Shown here in pieces: positions 45,151 to 57,663 of a stretch of 64,000 nucleotides of DNA (its first letter is position 1; the number at the start of each line of letters is the position of its first letter). The DNA is taken from positions 806,001 through 870,000 of the forward strand of contig NW_020194594.1 in assembly GCF_002865645.1 (NCBI RefSeq), given 5' to 3'. Position numbers and translations under genes: made by a program. This DNA comes from Hyaloscypha bicolor E. Its lineage: Eukaryota > Ascomycota > Leotiomycetes > Helotiales > Hyaloscyphaceae. The notes under the pieces were generated by a model that made no database searches, was not told where the DNA came from, and was given only the letters and a program-made list of their open reading frames with translations.

Positions 45151-47417
45151 ATGCCCAAACCTAAGCAGTTCCTGAAAGAGAACAAGAAGAAGTCAAAGCA
45201 TGCCCCATCGGTAGGATAATTGGCCCCTTCAACAAAGAAAAGATAGTAACCTGCAATAGGCTCCAACGACGGCAGATGAATACCTGGCAGGTGCGGAATG
45301 TTCAGAATGTTGTTAGAGCAGATCTGATATCGTTACAGCGGGTGTAGACTTTGAGGAAGCGGGCGAGAAATGGAGAGGTGGTGATGCTGCAAAAGTTTGC
45401 TCGCTTTGAGACCGAGTCATGTGACATTCACACTGACTTCACCAGTCGACCAGATTCTTTGTCAGGGCAATTGATTGCTACGAAGATGCTTTGAAGAAGT
45501 TCCCTCATTCTTTTGATCTTGCATACAACAAGTAAGGCTCGTCTGGAAAATGGATTGGTGCAGGTGACTGACCTCTGCGACTAGGGCGCGACTTCAATAT
45601 GAGCTCACACAGCATCCAAAACTTCTCCAGCAACTCCCTGGATCACTCTTGGAGCTTTTACAGACCGCAATTGAATCCAGCAGATATGCATTGAAGTTGA
45701 ATGAGCAGAATGCAGATGTCTTATTGTAGGTCATTTTGCTTTCGCTTTCACATATCCTCATCATTTTCAAATTTTCTGCCAGTGAATCTTTCATCACTGC
45801 CTCAGATATGCTGCCGATATTCGGCCACTACGCGTGGCTATTTAAACAATTTTACCAATCTTCCGATCTGTTCCAAACGTTCCAAAATCACTCCTATTTC
45901 TCCTTGCACCTTTGTTTACTTGCACATCCCCAACCATGGAGGTCTCTGTATGGACAATCCAAGCATGCATTGGCGACATGTTCTCCAACCGCCAAACCAT
46001 TGCATGTGCTAATTTGCTCAGCAACACGGCACAAGCACTCACCAGCTACGTCGAAGCCCTGCAAGACGCGTCCAACGCGACTGATCCGCTCCCGTTCCTT
46101 GAGGAAGCTCTCGAACTCTTCCAGAAATGCCTCGAGTATCAAGAACTTCAGCACCGAGAGTTTCGCGTGCAAGCCAAAGCCGCTGCTGCTCAAGAGACCG
46201 ATACAGATGATGGTGGTGTTTCCTTGACTACCGGCTCCACAATGAATGTCGACTCTGAACCTGGTATGTACATTATCCTCATTTGAGTGTCTCAAGATCA
46301 CTGGAACATTCATCTTCCATCCTTTCTCAATGTTCTCTCAGTTGTGATACATTCAACGCGTACTGATTTGACATTGTACAGCTACTCCATCGACAAATCG
46401 CACCCTACCACTTGAAGCCCCTTCCTCACCACCGGCTGAATTCGAGGATAACCGCTGGTTCGTAATTCCGTTGTACCCAGGGCCTCCCGGAACAGCCAAA
46501 ACTGACATTCTCAGGGCAACGATCATTGAGCCAGTAACCAACCCCTCCCTCCTCGACACCATCATCGCCCAACTCCGCACCCTCTCCCTCTTGTGCTCGC
46601 TTCTCCCAGTCCCTTCCGGTAATCTTACATTCCCCGTCCTATTTTCCCAACTTCTCTGGTACAATCAACCTAACCTCCTTCCTCTTTAGGCCAAGCATTA
46701 CAATTCATCCAAGACTACGCTACCGGAATCATCGAAATAAAACTCGACGCATATTGTATCGGCACAGGCCGGGACATCGAATCCGCCCTCGCGCGCGACG
46801 AGTACTTTGCTGCTCTCTCCGACCTACAATTCCGCAACGGCCTCCTCAACGTACAACCCTACTTCGACATAATCAAGCAATTGTACAGCTTCCCCACCGC
46901 ACAATCCAACCCCGAAGCCCTGGTCAAGTCCGCCGAAGCAAGGATCACCTTCCACAATAATGTTCTCCTCTATGAAGACACATTGAACTTGAGCTGGGAA
47001 GCCTTATCCACCGCCCTCGTCACCCTCACTACAGCCTCCAAACTTCCAGACGTAGAAAACCTCGCCGCAGTCCATGTCCTAAGAGGCGACGTCGAGATGT
47101 TGCGGTACCAGATGGGTCAACGCGGTTTCGCGGCTGCGAAGAAGAGTGCAGAGGTGCTGTTGAAAAATGCAGAGGTTTTCTATCGCGGCGGGAAGAATGT
47201 TGCAAGAGCTGCCGCGGAACAGGGTGTTGAGGGCGAGGGCGCGGTGAAGGAGGGTTTGGTTAAGGGGTTGAGGGGGGATGGAATGGGGATGCAAGGGGTG
47301 TTTGCGGGGATGCTCGCGGGCTCGCAAGGGGATGTCGTGGAGAAGATGATTATTGAGGCGGTTGAGGATGGAGTTGTCACGAGAGAGCAGCTGCAGGGGT
47401 TGGGTTTCGCGGCTTAG
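45151..47417 (+). CDS. TPR-containing protein (526 aa)
   Basis: Eight exons: 45151-45210, 45260-45290, 45339-45394, 45446-45531, 45585-45725, 46022-46263, 46382-46618 and 46690-47417. All phases match, giving 526 aa. The start is MPKPKQFLKENKKKSKHAPS, a basic N-terminus. Two TPR-like helix pairs are visible: RFFVRAIDCYEDALKKFPHS with FDLAYNKARLQYEL, and LLELLQTAIESSRYALKLN with ADVLFNTAQALTSYVEAL, plus FLEEALELFQKCLEYQELQH. The C-terminal half is helical with a Gly-rich segment (GLRGDGMGMQGVFAGMLAG). Fungal TPR proteins of this kind usually act as scaffolds; the partner cannot be read from the sequence. The fifth intron (296 bp) is much longer than the others (48-118 bp). Confidence 0.8.
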
Positions 47418-47937
47418 ATACATGGGCTTAGATGGGAGAATGGATTTGCTCTTTTCTGAGTGTTTGGTTTGATTTTGTGGTGACTTTGGGGACATTCAGC
47501 AGTAATGTGCCGGTGCGTTCCGGAGATGCATGTTAGTTTGTCGCTTTGATTAGCAGGTTGGTTGTCCTGGTAGTTCCAGGCCATTGAGCTCAACTGGCCA
47601 TCCAAGCTGTGCAAGCAAAAATTCCGTTTTGGGTATTTATTCAGGGGTCGTATTTTGGTGCGTTAGGGTTGAGTCGTCTTCTATTTGGAGTCGCAGCCGG
47701 TGCTCCCATCCCATTCTCTCACGGCAAGAACGCCTCATGCGGAGCCTTACACGCAACTGCCAAAACTTCTCAGCAGCCACAACCCCACCTTAAAGCTCCC
47801 ATTTCCCTCACGAAGCCGTTTCTCATTCTCATTCAACTTTTGCAAATGCGGTCGCATGTGTATGGCGATGTTCGTCGTTGCCACTAGCACACAGTCTGTC
47901 TAAGATCTTATGACTCGTCGCACCACGCTTATGGATC
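47418..47937. other. Intergenic
   Basis: 3' flank of the TPR gene and 5' flank of the Helo-like gene, same orientation. No extra gene is seen. Confidence 0.5.
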
Positions 47938-50189
47938 ATGGAGTCCAGCCTTGCCAGCATCGGAACCTTCAGCGGCCAGGCTCTTCAAGGAGTCAACCAG
48001 CTCCACGCGTTCTTCAAAGACGTCTCTCTCGCGCGGCAAAGGACCGCTGATCTGCTGGATGAATTGCAATTTCTTGCATTCACGCTCACAGATATTCAAC
48101 GGCTTGTCGCCAGACTCGAGCAGGCATCAAATGATAGCGGAAATCTACACACTGCCTTGTATAAGACCGTTTCCAATATTTCGACCCTGAAGTCTCGGCT
48201 GAAAACATGTGCGATGGAAGTCACAGCATGGGTGCAGGTGACCACGGACTCGGATCCAAGCTCGGAGAACGGTGTCTGGGCGTTCTTCAAAAAGGTGAAG
48301 GTAGCTGTTAACAAGAGTGGCTTTGAGGAGATGGGGAGAAAGATATCGGGTCATCGACAGCGCCTTGGCCTTAGCCTGTCTGTCCTGGGCAGGTGTGTCA
48401 CGACTTACATTGCATGCAGGATCAAATTTGTACTAATATGGTGTCTAGATGGATGGATCAAGTTGGCTTCACACGCGTCGCTGAATTATCAGCCAAGTTC
48501 GATGGGCTAACTGACGCCCACTTGAAGTTGAACGACAGCATCAACAAACAGATTGCGGTTTCCGCCGAAGATCGGCCTCATGAGGCGGCCATCTCGGAAG
48601 CCATTGGCAGCCAACTTCGACCCTTGGAGACCTCGATTGAAGATCATTTCGACCGGATGAGTTCGAATCATTCTGAGAGTCAGCAGAGCATCCACAGTCT
48701 CTCTCACAGCATATCGAGTCTTGCGTCGCAAATGTCGCAACTCCTTGAGATGGCTAACGTCTCTGACGTCAGTCAAAAGCATTCAGTGAAAGCCCCTGGG
48801 ATTACGAATGCCAAAATTGCCGAGACTGAAGATGAATGGTGTTGCGACTCGATCTCAGGAATAGACGGCGGCTTTATTGAAACTGGGAATGCCAAATATT
48901 CGTGCATATACTGCTTTTCCGTGTTTCAATGGGGACCAGAAAACTCTCACGAGAGAGGCAGACACCTTGCGGAAGCTCATTCATTCGGAAAGTGCAATCT
49001 TATGATCACATATCAAAGCTGGGATGAGTTGATGCTACATCTCGACACATTTCACGCGGCGAAAAGGATCCATTGGGCTGATGATCTCTTTTGCAGGAAA
49101 AGGAAACCTCTACCTCTGCTTCGTGACCAGCATTTCAGCGATGAACACCCTTCAGAGGCCGTTGAGAGATCTTCTGAAGGCAAAATCATTCGAGCTTGCT
49201 TGAATATGGCTCTAGCTGAGTGTGGCCTGCCAGAACCTTCCGACTATCTAGCGTATAGCTTGGAACCATGCGAAATTTACGGATCTTACTGGTACCGCAC
49301 GGCAGGAAACACTCAGAACGACGCACGATATAAAATAGGATGTCTATTAGAGGAGCTATTTGTATCTGGCAACGACGGGTATTTCGACAATACGCACGCA
49401 CTGGAATCACTGATTATAAGCAAAATAAAAAATGAAGTGTGTAAGGATGCCCCTCATCAAGATGGATTCACGCAGAGAAAGAGAATCAACGCTTGGTTTT
49501 TGCAAAGCCTTACGAAGTCACTTCCATTGAGGTTGCTCCTCGCGTCCGGGAAAGTGACCGCCGATTTGACACCAGCCACTTCTCCAAACTGGCTGATTCC
49601 GATCCTTGCTGTCTGGAACATCGACGAAGCGGCCACCGGCGCCGAGCAGCTATGCGAACTTTCCGATGGTGCGGTCGACAGTCGGGATGACCTCAAACCT
49701 GACCCTGACTTTGATGTTCAGCTTGCCAGCGATGACCAAAACAACGCTGAAGAGGTCACTTCGGCTCGCAACCACTTGCTCCTCACTCAGAAGCTTATAG
49801 ATTGGAGCCCGACTCTCTCGGCGATTCCCGATTTCCCTTCTCTAAGATCAGGTACGATTGGGGAAGATGACCGCATTTTTCATCCTTTAGTTTCGAAATA
49901 TTTAATCAAAATGGCGGATAGCGATTTCCTTGAGGAGCGGCTGGATAGGTTTCTACATTCGAAGAAAGCACTCGAAAGGAAGCGCCAACGGCGTGAGCGA
50001 TTTAATCAATCCCTTGAGCCGGAAGAAAAAGCTTGGCTGGAGAGGTCCGACGCTGAACAGAACGAAATATCAATGATGCTACAAGAAGCAAAAGGGAAAC
50101 TTGAAGAATTGAGAGAACAATGTCTAGCTGCTGGGTTAGTAGATGAGATCGGTCGGGCGATAGATTATTCAAGCAAAAGAGAACGTTAG
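47938..50189 (+). CDS. Helo-like N-terminal domain protein with zinc-finger-like region
   Basis: Two exons, 47938-48392 and 48449-50189, with a 56-bp intron, give 731 aa. Residues 1-150 (MESSLASIGTFSGQALQGVN, then RTADLLDELQFLAFTLTDIQ) look like the helical Helo-like/fungal N-terminal domain that precedes NACHT or ankyrin modules in fungal NLR-type proteins. A Ser-rich coiled region (about 180-275) and a Cys/His-rich part follow, with YSCIYCFSVFQW then HLAEAH, and later LMLHLDTFHAAKR, compatible with one or two degenerate C2H2 fingers. Next come a conserved-looking globular block (YLAYSLEPCEIYGSYWYR) and a C-terminal coiled coil (RKRQRRERFNQSLEPEEKAW). There is no NTPase P-loop. A role in recognition or cell-death signalling is inference from domain company only. 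Confidence 0.68.
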
Positions 50190-51478
50190 AGAGCTCAACA
50201 CTTCATCTTCCTCACAAAGCAAACCGTACGTTTCATGATCGGTCTATTAAAGTTTTGATAGCGGATAATCGATACACCCAGGCCTGGACGGCAATTCGCC
50301 GCTATTCTATCTCTGGCCGGCCCTGCTACTATCAAGAAGCCTAGCATGCAAACTGGCCTCGAAAGTTCGCAGAAATCCATTATTATCTTATGGGCCTTGC
50401 AAGCTTCCTCGAGAAAGAGGAGCATATTACAAACAACCCCGATTCCCATGCCCATTATAATCAACGATAAAATACCTCCTCGCATTGCAGGTCGTCTCAT
50501 TCCTGATCACCCCAACGCGAAGGTATAAAGACGATTGAAAAGCTGCTTGCTGTGAATTAGAGGTACAGCTTGTTGTTTCGCGCCAATCCTCACTTCACTT
50601 TGCGGGTGCGCCAAGCTACCGCGCATGTGACACCTCGCCGCTCTGCTCACCCTCGCTTCACCTTAACCTCACCATCCTCACCGGCCTCCACTATAAGAGA
50701 TATTTCGCCCCCTAATCTCCTGAATATAATTATATTAATTATGAGAAATAATATTATAGGTGATACTAGAGAGCTAATTGCAGAACCTCGCGCTCTGGAG
50801 TATTTGCCGTCTCGCAAATGCATCCATCTAATTGCTATAACCTTTACGCTCGTGATCGTACGAATGAATGGAAGTCTCTGGCACCGGGGATATTCGAAAT
50901 GAGTTACGAGGTTTTGTACGAGACTATTTGGCGGTGGAGTGAGTTTCTTCGAACTTGACTGTCAGCCTTCGTAGAAGTGAGGCAGATGGGGTAGTTGGAT
51001 ATCATTCTTGCGGCATGGTCCCCCACCCCCTTTTCCCTGCTTTTAGATGGAATGTATTTTTAGATACACATACACCAAGTTTTTCTGGCCGTCAATGGCG
51101 TCTGTGAAAGAAGCATTGAATGTGAGAGTAGGTGCGTACTAATTGCATCTTTTCAATCCCATGGCCTTCTTCATCCCACTGAAGCAGCGTTCTCGGTACT
51201 ATACCGCGATATATCCGAGGGGAAGCGTGTTCATATAGCAATAGAGAGTCTCATGTTATTGTCACTCTTCAAGTTCTGTGTCTTCTTGATGCAATAAAAT
51301 TAAAGGATACTAAAATCAATTCTCTCTTAACTACTCGTTAGACCCCATCCAAATTTCTTGACTTTTCTCATTTCCTAGCTACTTATCACTCTTGCTCTGC
51401 ATCAAAAATCGGTCAACCATTGCCTTTTTTTCTCGATAACAAGGTCGAGACTTACTAGCCCCAAATAAAGCTTTGCAT
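50190..51478. other. Convergent intergenic region
   Basis: Lies between the 3' ends of the Helo-like and ankyrin genes. Only weak short frames (50195-50902) are present; no gene is supported. Confidence 0.5.
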
Positions 51479-53918
51479 CTATTTAACTGCCCCAGCATCC
51501 AGTAGAATTTCTCTAGTCTTTGCATAGCCCCACTTTGAAGCTGCTTGCAGGGCAGTTTGACCAGACCAACCATCAGGAGGAGCATTTACATCAGCACCAG
51601 CATCTATGAGCTCTCTCACAACTGATTCATGGCCCCAGAGTGCAGCTGCTTGCAAGGCAGTACCATTAAAACCAGGAGGAGCATTTACATCAGCACCAGC
51701 AGCCATGAGCTCCCTCACAACTGCTTCATAGCCCCCGCATGCAGCTGCTTGCAGGGCAGTTGTACCACAAGAACCAGAAGGAGCATTTACATCAGTACCA
51801 GCATCTATGAGCTCCCTCACAACTGCTTCATGGCCCCCGCGTGCAGCTGCTTGCAAGGCAGTTGTACCATAAGAACCAGAAGGAGCATTTACATCAGTAC
51901 CAGCATCTATGAGCTCCCTCACAACTGCTTCATGGCCCCCGCGTGCAGCTGCTTGCAAGGCAGTTGTACCATAAGAACCAGGAGGAGCATTTACATTAGC
52001 ACCAGCAGCTATGAGCTCCCTCACAACTGCTTCATGGCCCCCGCGTGCAGCTGCTTGCAAGGCAGTTGTACCATAAGAACCAGAAGGAGCATTTACATCA
52101 GTACCAGCATCTATGAGCTCCCTCACAACTGCTTCATGGCCCCCGCGTGCAGCTGCTTGCAAGGCAGTTGTACCATAAGAACCAGGAGGAGCATTTACAT
52201 TAGCACCAGCAGCTATGAGCTCCTTCACAATTGCTTTATGGCCCCCGAGTGCAGCTGCTTGCAAGGCAGTTGTACCATAAGAACCAGGAGGAGCATTTAC
52301 ATCAGCACCAGCAGCCATAAGCTCCTTCACAACTGCTTCATGGCCCCCGCGTGCAGCTGCTTGCAGGGCAGTACTATCATAAGAACCAGGAGGAGCATTT
52401 ACATCAGCACCAGCATCTATGAGCTCTCTCACAATTGCTTCATGGCCCCCGCGTGCAGCTTCTTGCAAGGCAGTTTCACCTTTATAGCCACCAGGAGTAG
52501 CATTAACATTAGCACCGAGGACTATGAGCTTCTTCACAGCTGCTATATTGCCACTTTGTGCAGCTGTATGCAAGGCGGTCCTACCACAAGAAGTACCGTC
52601 AACGTCGGCACCAGCAGCCACAAGGTTCTCCATAATTGCTTCATGGCCCCATCTTGCAGCTTTTTGCAGGATAGTTTCACCTTTAAAACCACCAGTAGCA
52701 GCATTAACATTCGCACCGAGGGCTATGAGTTTCTTCACAGCTGCTATATTGCCGCTTTGTGCAGCTGTATGCAAGGCGGTCCTACCACGAGAAGTACCGT
52801 CAACGTCGACACCAGCGGCCACAAGGTTCTCCATCACTGCTTCACCGTGACCCCTAATGGCTGCTCGTAAGTCTGAGTTGGTTGCTTCACAGCCAGCAGC
52901 TAGTAAAACATCTACAACTGCTTCGTGACCATTCGCTACGGCCACTCGTAGTGCAGTCTTGCGATGATTCTGGCTGTCAATGGAAGTAGATGATTGCTTC
53001 GGTCTTTCAACCCTATCAGCGCCTGCCTCCAGTAGCGTCGCCACCACCGCGCTGTGCCCGTTTTCAGCAGCCCGGTATAGTGCAGTCGTTTGGTCCTTGT
53101 CCAGTGTATCCACGTCTGCATCGAGTTCCACTAGCCGGTCCACTAGTAGGCGTACAATTCCTTCATTACCCGAACGGGAGACGTCGTGGAGCATTGTGTC
53201 GCCTTTCTTATTTCTCTCTATAATGCTAGCACCAGCACCATGTCGTACAAGAATCCGTAAAGTTGCTTCGTTCCCGGTCCTGGCTGCATAGTAAAGGGCT
53301 GCCATGTTGTCGTCATCCTTAGCCTCGATATCGATGCCCTTGCCCAATAACTCTTGTATCATCTCCACATCCCCGTTCAGCGTAGCGACGTGTAGTGATG
53401 TCTTCCCTGTGTCGTTTCTCACTGCGATGTCTGCCCCAAACAGTAGCAATTGTCTCACCGTTGGGATATGGCCACTCTGGACAGCTTTCATGAAGCTCAG
53501 ACGGTCTGTCGCTTTCTTCTGTTCCTCCAGGCCCTTCTCGTAGGCCGCCCGAACTTGTTCTGTGACATTCTTTCCCCCATGCGGTTTGCGTAAATGCTTC
53601 AAAAGATTGTCCCTTCGCCAGGTGCCTTTGAAATGGCAGCCGGGCCATGCACAGTAGAATTTCGTGTCGGCCCGTCCGCCGTGTTTGGCCTTGTGCCGAT
53701 TAAGGTCGGATCTTAGAGCAAATCCTGCCGTGCAGTGATCACAACGGTATGGTTTCGTGTGGGTTTTACGATGGCGGCTGAAGAAGCCGTTAGCCTAGCT
53801 GACAAGTTCAAAATGGACCGGGGCAATACTTAAGCTGTCCGCGCAAAGCAAAAGATTCAGTGCATGATTCGCATCTGATCAACCCTTTGATTCGATTGTC
53901 TCTCTGTAGACTTGACAT
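51479..53918 (-). CDS. C2H2 zinc-finger and ankyrin-repeat protein
   Basis: Two exons, 53830-53918 and 51479-53777, with a 52-bp intron, give 795 aa from ATG 53918 (MSSLQRDNRIKGLIRC). The frame is open to 54101, so an earlier start is possible. The intron splits the first C2H2 finger (CESCTESFALRGQL joined to NRHRKTH). A second finger (CDHCTAGFALRSDLNRHKAKH) and a third, atypical one (CAWPGCHFKGTW...HLRKPH) follow. Then come about 20 ankyrin repeats to the C-terminus. Units 12-18 are near-identical 34-residue copies (motif TTALQAAARGGHEAVVRELI). Earlier units include a duplicated 68-residue pair (GRTALHTAAQSGNIAAVKKL). Nuclear location is suggested by the fingers. Homogenised repeats suggest a binding surface under diversifying turnover. 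Confidence 0.82.
51681..52494. repeat. 102-bp tandem coding repeats (ankyrin units)
   Basis: The anchor GCATTTACA recurs at 51681, 51783, 51885, 51987, 52089, 52191, 52293 and 52395, that is exactly every 102 bp. Copies differ by a few bases. Two subtypes, DAGTDVNAPSG and AAGANVNAPPG, alternate over part of the array and give a 204-bp super-period. Confidence 0.93.
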
Positions 53919-54613
53919 GATGTCTGTTGGATTAAATTTTGTATCAAAGGATGTGGATGTGGCAATGCCAGCTCGGATGTTTGTTGACCGAAATCGGGCG
54001 TCAGCGCTGCCTGATTTGAGCCAGATTTCGTATGAGGCCTCCCGATACGCTACGGAAGCACTTGTACACTGCAAGGTTATTCGTGTATCCGTTGCTGCCA
54101 CAGCGCCCGGGTTTGCCTACCGATTTTGTCCTCTCTTTTAGACCTCAATAATTCGCCACACAGTTATATGATATTCAGAAACCAAAAGTTCATAAGGAAT
54201 AGCCTCTTAAGCTATAGAAATATATAGTTTGTTTTTATTTTCATAAAGGTTCAGCTACGTAGTCTAGATTGGCAGTATGAGACTTTCAATGTTCCTTTGA
54301 TTTAAGCGAGGCCCCGGGCGCTGTGGCAGCCTAGCAGCCCAACGAATAGCCCCCTGCGCACGAGGGCTGAGTTGATGCATGGGACTAAAAAAGATGGAAG
54401 CTCGCCCCAGGCCTCCCATAATGTTAAAGACCAACTGCCCCTCTCAATGTTCCATTCAAATTCGCGGAGCCTCTCCACCTCGACAGCATCCGAAATCCTC
54501 TCAACTTTTACCGATTAGTCGCCCGCTTTCGCCCACTTTCGCCCTTATCCGCCCTTCTTCGTCGCCCTATTTCACACGCTCCCCTTATTTGTCGCCCTCT
54601 GGTTCAGGAAATT
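53919..54613. other. Divergent promoter region
   Basis: Lies between the ankyrin gene (minus) and the C2H2 gene (plus). Short frames on both strands overlap the ankyrin gene's first exon and are considered spurious. The part nearest 54614 is C/T-rich, as in many fungal promoters. Confidence 0.5.
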
Positions 54614-55616
54614 ATGCCGACAGACAGTCACATCGATGCCCTCGGCCAACCAGCTGCCTATTGCAGCAATTGTCACGCCGGGTAAGATAGAATTTTTTTT
54701 TTAACGAAAATGCAGGTATGCCTCCAGCAGCGGCGAGAGCACAACACCTCCACCAATCCGCTTTGTAGCCTTTCAATCGGCTTGGCTTCGCCCTCCTGTG
54801 AACCCCTGGCCCTTAGCAGCGCCAAGTCCCGGTTTCACCAACGGCGATGGCAATCACCGCGACGTCGACTCGCTCGTCACATCTACCAACCATAACGCCT
54901 CCCCCAATCAGGCACTTGCAGGGACTCCAGATGCGACCGTAACCCGAGACCAGCATATCCCTATCTGGTCACCGAGCACTGCCAATAATGGATGGAATAA
55001 TGGATGGAATCCCAATGTCTCCACTCCGCTTCCTGCAGGGGATCCAGCTTCTCATGGGCTTGCTCAAAGCTTAGTGACACCAGGCTTGGGTCAACCCTTC
55101 ACCCCCACTTTGTGCTTGGTCGACATGTATCCTAATGCCATCGAAAACGGTCAGCCTGATCCAACCGTCCAGGTCCCTGTCTACAATGACTTCAGCGTCA
55201 TGCGTAATAGCTTCGTCAACCCCAGTTCGGATACTCAGTACGATGATTTCGATTTTCAAGAGACTATGGCAAACTTCAATCAGTTGCCTCTTCCCACCAC
55301 TACCAGCATGCCTGCCGCCCCAGCATTACCTATCCATGCTACCAACATGTTCACTGCACCTGCGGTGCCTCGTCCCATTGCCAGAGGGGTGACATCTCGA
55401 CGTTCCAACGTCGATACTAACGCGCATACCTGCGGCTACGCTGGATGTGGAAAAATGTTCGCCCGCCCGGGTGACCTCGCTCGACATAGCAAGCAGCATG
55501 GCATCCCTCAGCACCCCTGTGACATTCCTGGGTGCAACCGTCATGGGGCCAGGGCTTTTTATCGCGCTGACAAGCTCCTTGACCACCAGCGCAAGAAACA
55601 CGGGAGAGGCAATTGA
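54614..55616 (+). CDS. C2H2 zinc-finger protein, probable transcription factor
   Basis: Two exons, 54614-54681 and 54716-55616, give 322 aa starting MPTDSHIDALGQPAAYCSNC. The intron is only 34 bp (GTAAG to TGCAG, with a T11 tract), unusually short for a fungus, but it keeps the frame. The first about 240 residues are low-complexity, rich in Pro, Asn, Ser and Thr, as in activation regions. Two C-terminal C2H2 fingers follow: CGYAGCGKMFARPGDLARH(SKQH), and an extended one, CDIPGCNRHGARAFYRADKL with DHQRKKH. The pair of fingers at the end resembles many single-copy fungal C2H2 regulators. Targets are unknown. Confidence 0.8.
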
Positions 55617-56457
55617 GGGGCGGAAGGAATCAGTGGAGGCGCGGAGGAGTTGAAATTTAAGGGTAAGCGGCATAAGTTGGCAAATTGGTAAAAGAGATTT
55701 CAATGGAGGAAGGAATTTAGGCGGAAAAGGAAAGAGTTGGTTGGAAGTCGAATAGGTTATAAGTTATGGTTACTTTGCTTTCCCATTTCCTTGGAGCTCC
55801 TTTCCTTTTCTATTTGTTTTCGACGAACGACACGGAGGGATGTGAAATGTGACCACGATGAACTCATTCCTTTTTTTGGTAGCTAGTATCTCAATCATGC
55901 TTTAACCTTTTTGAAGACCCGCTCTCGAAGCACGATGCTCGACTGTCCTAATGCTGTCAAGCATATCAATTGCGTGCCATTGCCTTTGATTCTTCTTTGG
56001 CCCAGCCTATGTGAATACCGGAATAGCTTTCCCCTAAACTTCTCTTCTCTGCACACAGCCAATTTTTATTTTCTCATGCTCCGCCTTTGGATGGCCACGG
56101 CGGTTTACGTTGCAGCACGGCATGTATCCTTGCACATTTGTCCTAGCTGAATCTCTGTAGGACATATCTTCCAAGTTACAACAGCCGGGACAGCCCTCCT
56201 ACGGCGTCAGCCGTCCCAGGTGGCTGATAGGCCTGGAAGATTTGTCCTAGAAACCCCCTCGTTCCAGGACAAATGGGCCAGGACAGATCCTCGGTTAGGG
56301 CTTGCTCACCACCACGCTCACTACACTTGAACACTCGCTGTATAGAGGGAGCCAGAACGGGACCCCCGTAAAAATAGATGTCCCAGAGCTGGTCAGAAAC
56401 GGTCCCGCAGAGCACTACTTCATCTAATACCCAAAAACTATTCTCTTGCAAATAATT
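55617..56457. other. Intergenic with an imperfect dyad
   Basis: 3' flank of the C2H2 gene. At 56159-56248 AGGACATATCTTCCA and TGGAAGATTTGTCCT form an imperfect inverted repeat around a GC-rich core. A 91-codon minus-strand frame here (56176-56451) lacks features and is not called. Confidence 0.4.
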
Positions 56458-57010
56458 AAAGCCAGTGCCATAATAAATATATCCTTCTCTAATATAATGG
56501 CCTTACTTTAATCAAGTAACCTGAATCTAGTATATTAAAAAAATTATAGTAATTAATTATAACTTAATTATTAACCTTCGAGGAAAAAATTAATTATTAG
56601 ACTAATTATAATTAAAAATATTTAATTATTTCCAATTATTATATAAATAAAACCTAAAAAGAGTAAAGATTAATTAATTTTCTAAGAAGAGAAAAGAAGT
56701 ATAAAGTAATATATATACGGGCTATTTGCTTCTAATATTATATAATTATATCACGTAATTATAAGAACTAAAACCCTTATTATAATACTTATATATAAAG
56801 ATAAACAAAGCGAGTAAAGAGTACTAGCTATTAAGGTTATAATGCGAGTGTTCTAAAAGAAAATCTCTATTTCTTATATACGAAAAATATCGAAATCCGG
56901 CATTTTGTGCCCTTTACGAGCTGTGCCTTATTTTTTAAAGTAGTTTTTATAACTTTATATTTAAGCTTCTAGAAACTAAGCCCTTTAATAAATTAACAGC
57001 TCTAGTATAT
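56458..57010. repeat. AT-rich, RIP-like block
   Basis: About 550 bp with TA-rich composition and stops in all frames, like the larger RIP blocks. No identifiable element ends were found. The downstream part to 57663 returns to normal GC but shows no gene. Confidence 0.6.
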
Positions 57011-57663
57011 GCGCGTATTTTGATTTACTTTTTATTAGGTTTAGACTTAAATTAAAGAAGTTATAAGGGGGTTGAATTTGAAAAAAGAGGTATAATGGGG
57101 AAAAGCATACGAAAACCGAAAAATGTGCGCACAGACGAAAAGCGCTGATTCTTACAAGTTGCTTTACCTTGCATTTGCGGTTGTGTGACTTCACATGCAT
57201 GTAAGCCGAATGATCTCCAAATCAAAGATGGTGGGCTGAGAAAGTAGAACCTGGAATTGTCACTATCGGCAATCAACAACAAGACAAGGCATATTTAGCT
57301 TGGTGATACCTGGTCGATGCCGAATTACGTTCGAAGGAGGGAAACATGCTCGATCTGAAGAGTCATCAGATCGAGAGAACTTTCGGCAGGGAAACTCTAG
57401 CCGATGCGCGTAAGAGAGAGAGAGGAGGGGCGGAAGAGGGGTAAAATTGCTTGCGGAATTGGCTGAGGTTTCTCATACTCAACATTTCCGTCATCTCTTC
57501 GGACCTCAATTAAAGCCGTTCGGGTTTCTTTTGCGGTTATAGAGACTACCCTGACTATTCTGGCACCGGCCGCACCTCATCGAGCCCCCAAGAAATACAT
57601 AGAACTCTTGCTATCAAGAAAGACAATCGAGGAAGTATTCGACCTTAATCAGCAAAGACGAGA

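Noticed and set aside
51629..52870. 413-codon plus-strand frame rich in Cys and Ser
   Set aside because: It is the antisense shadow of the homogenised ankyrin repeats, with the same 34-residue period.
56176..56451. 91-codon minus-strand frame over the dyad region
   Set aside because: It overlaps an inverted repeat and has no supportive features.
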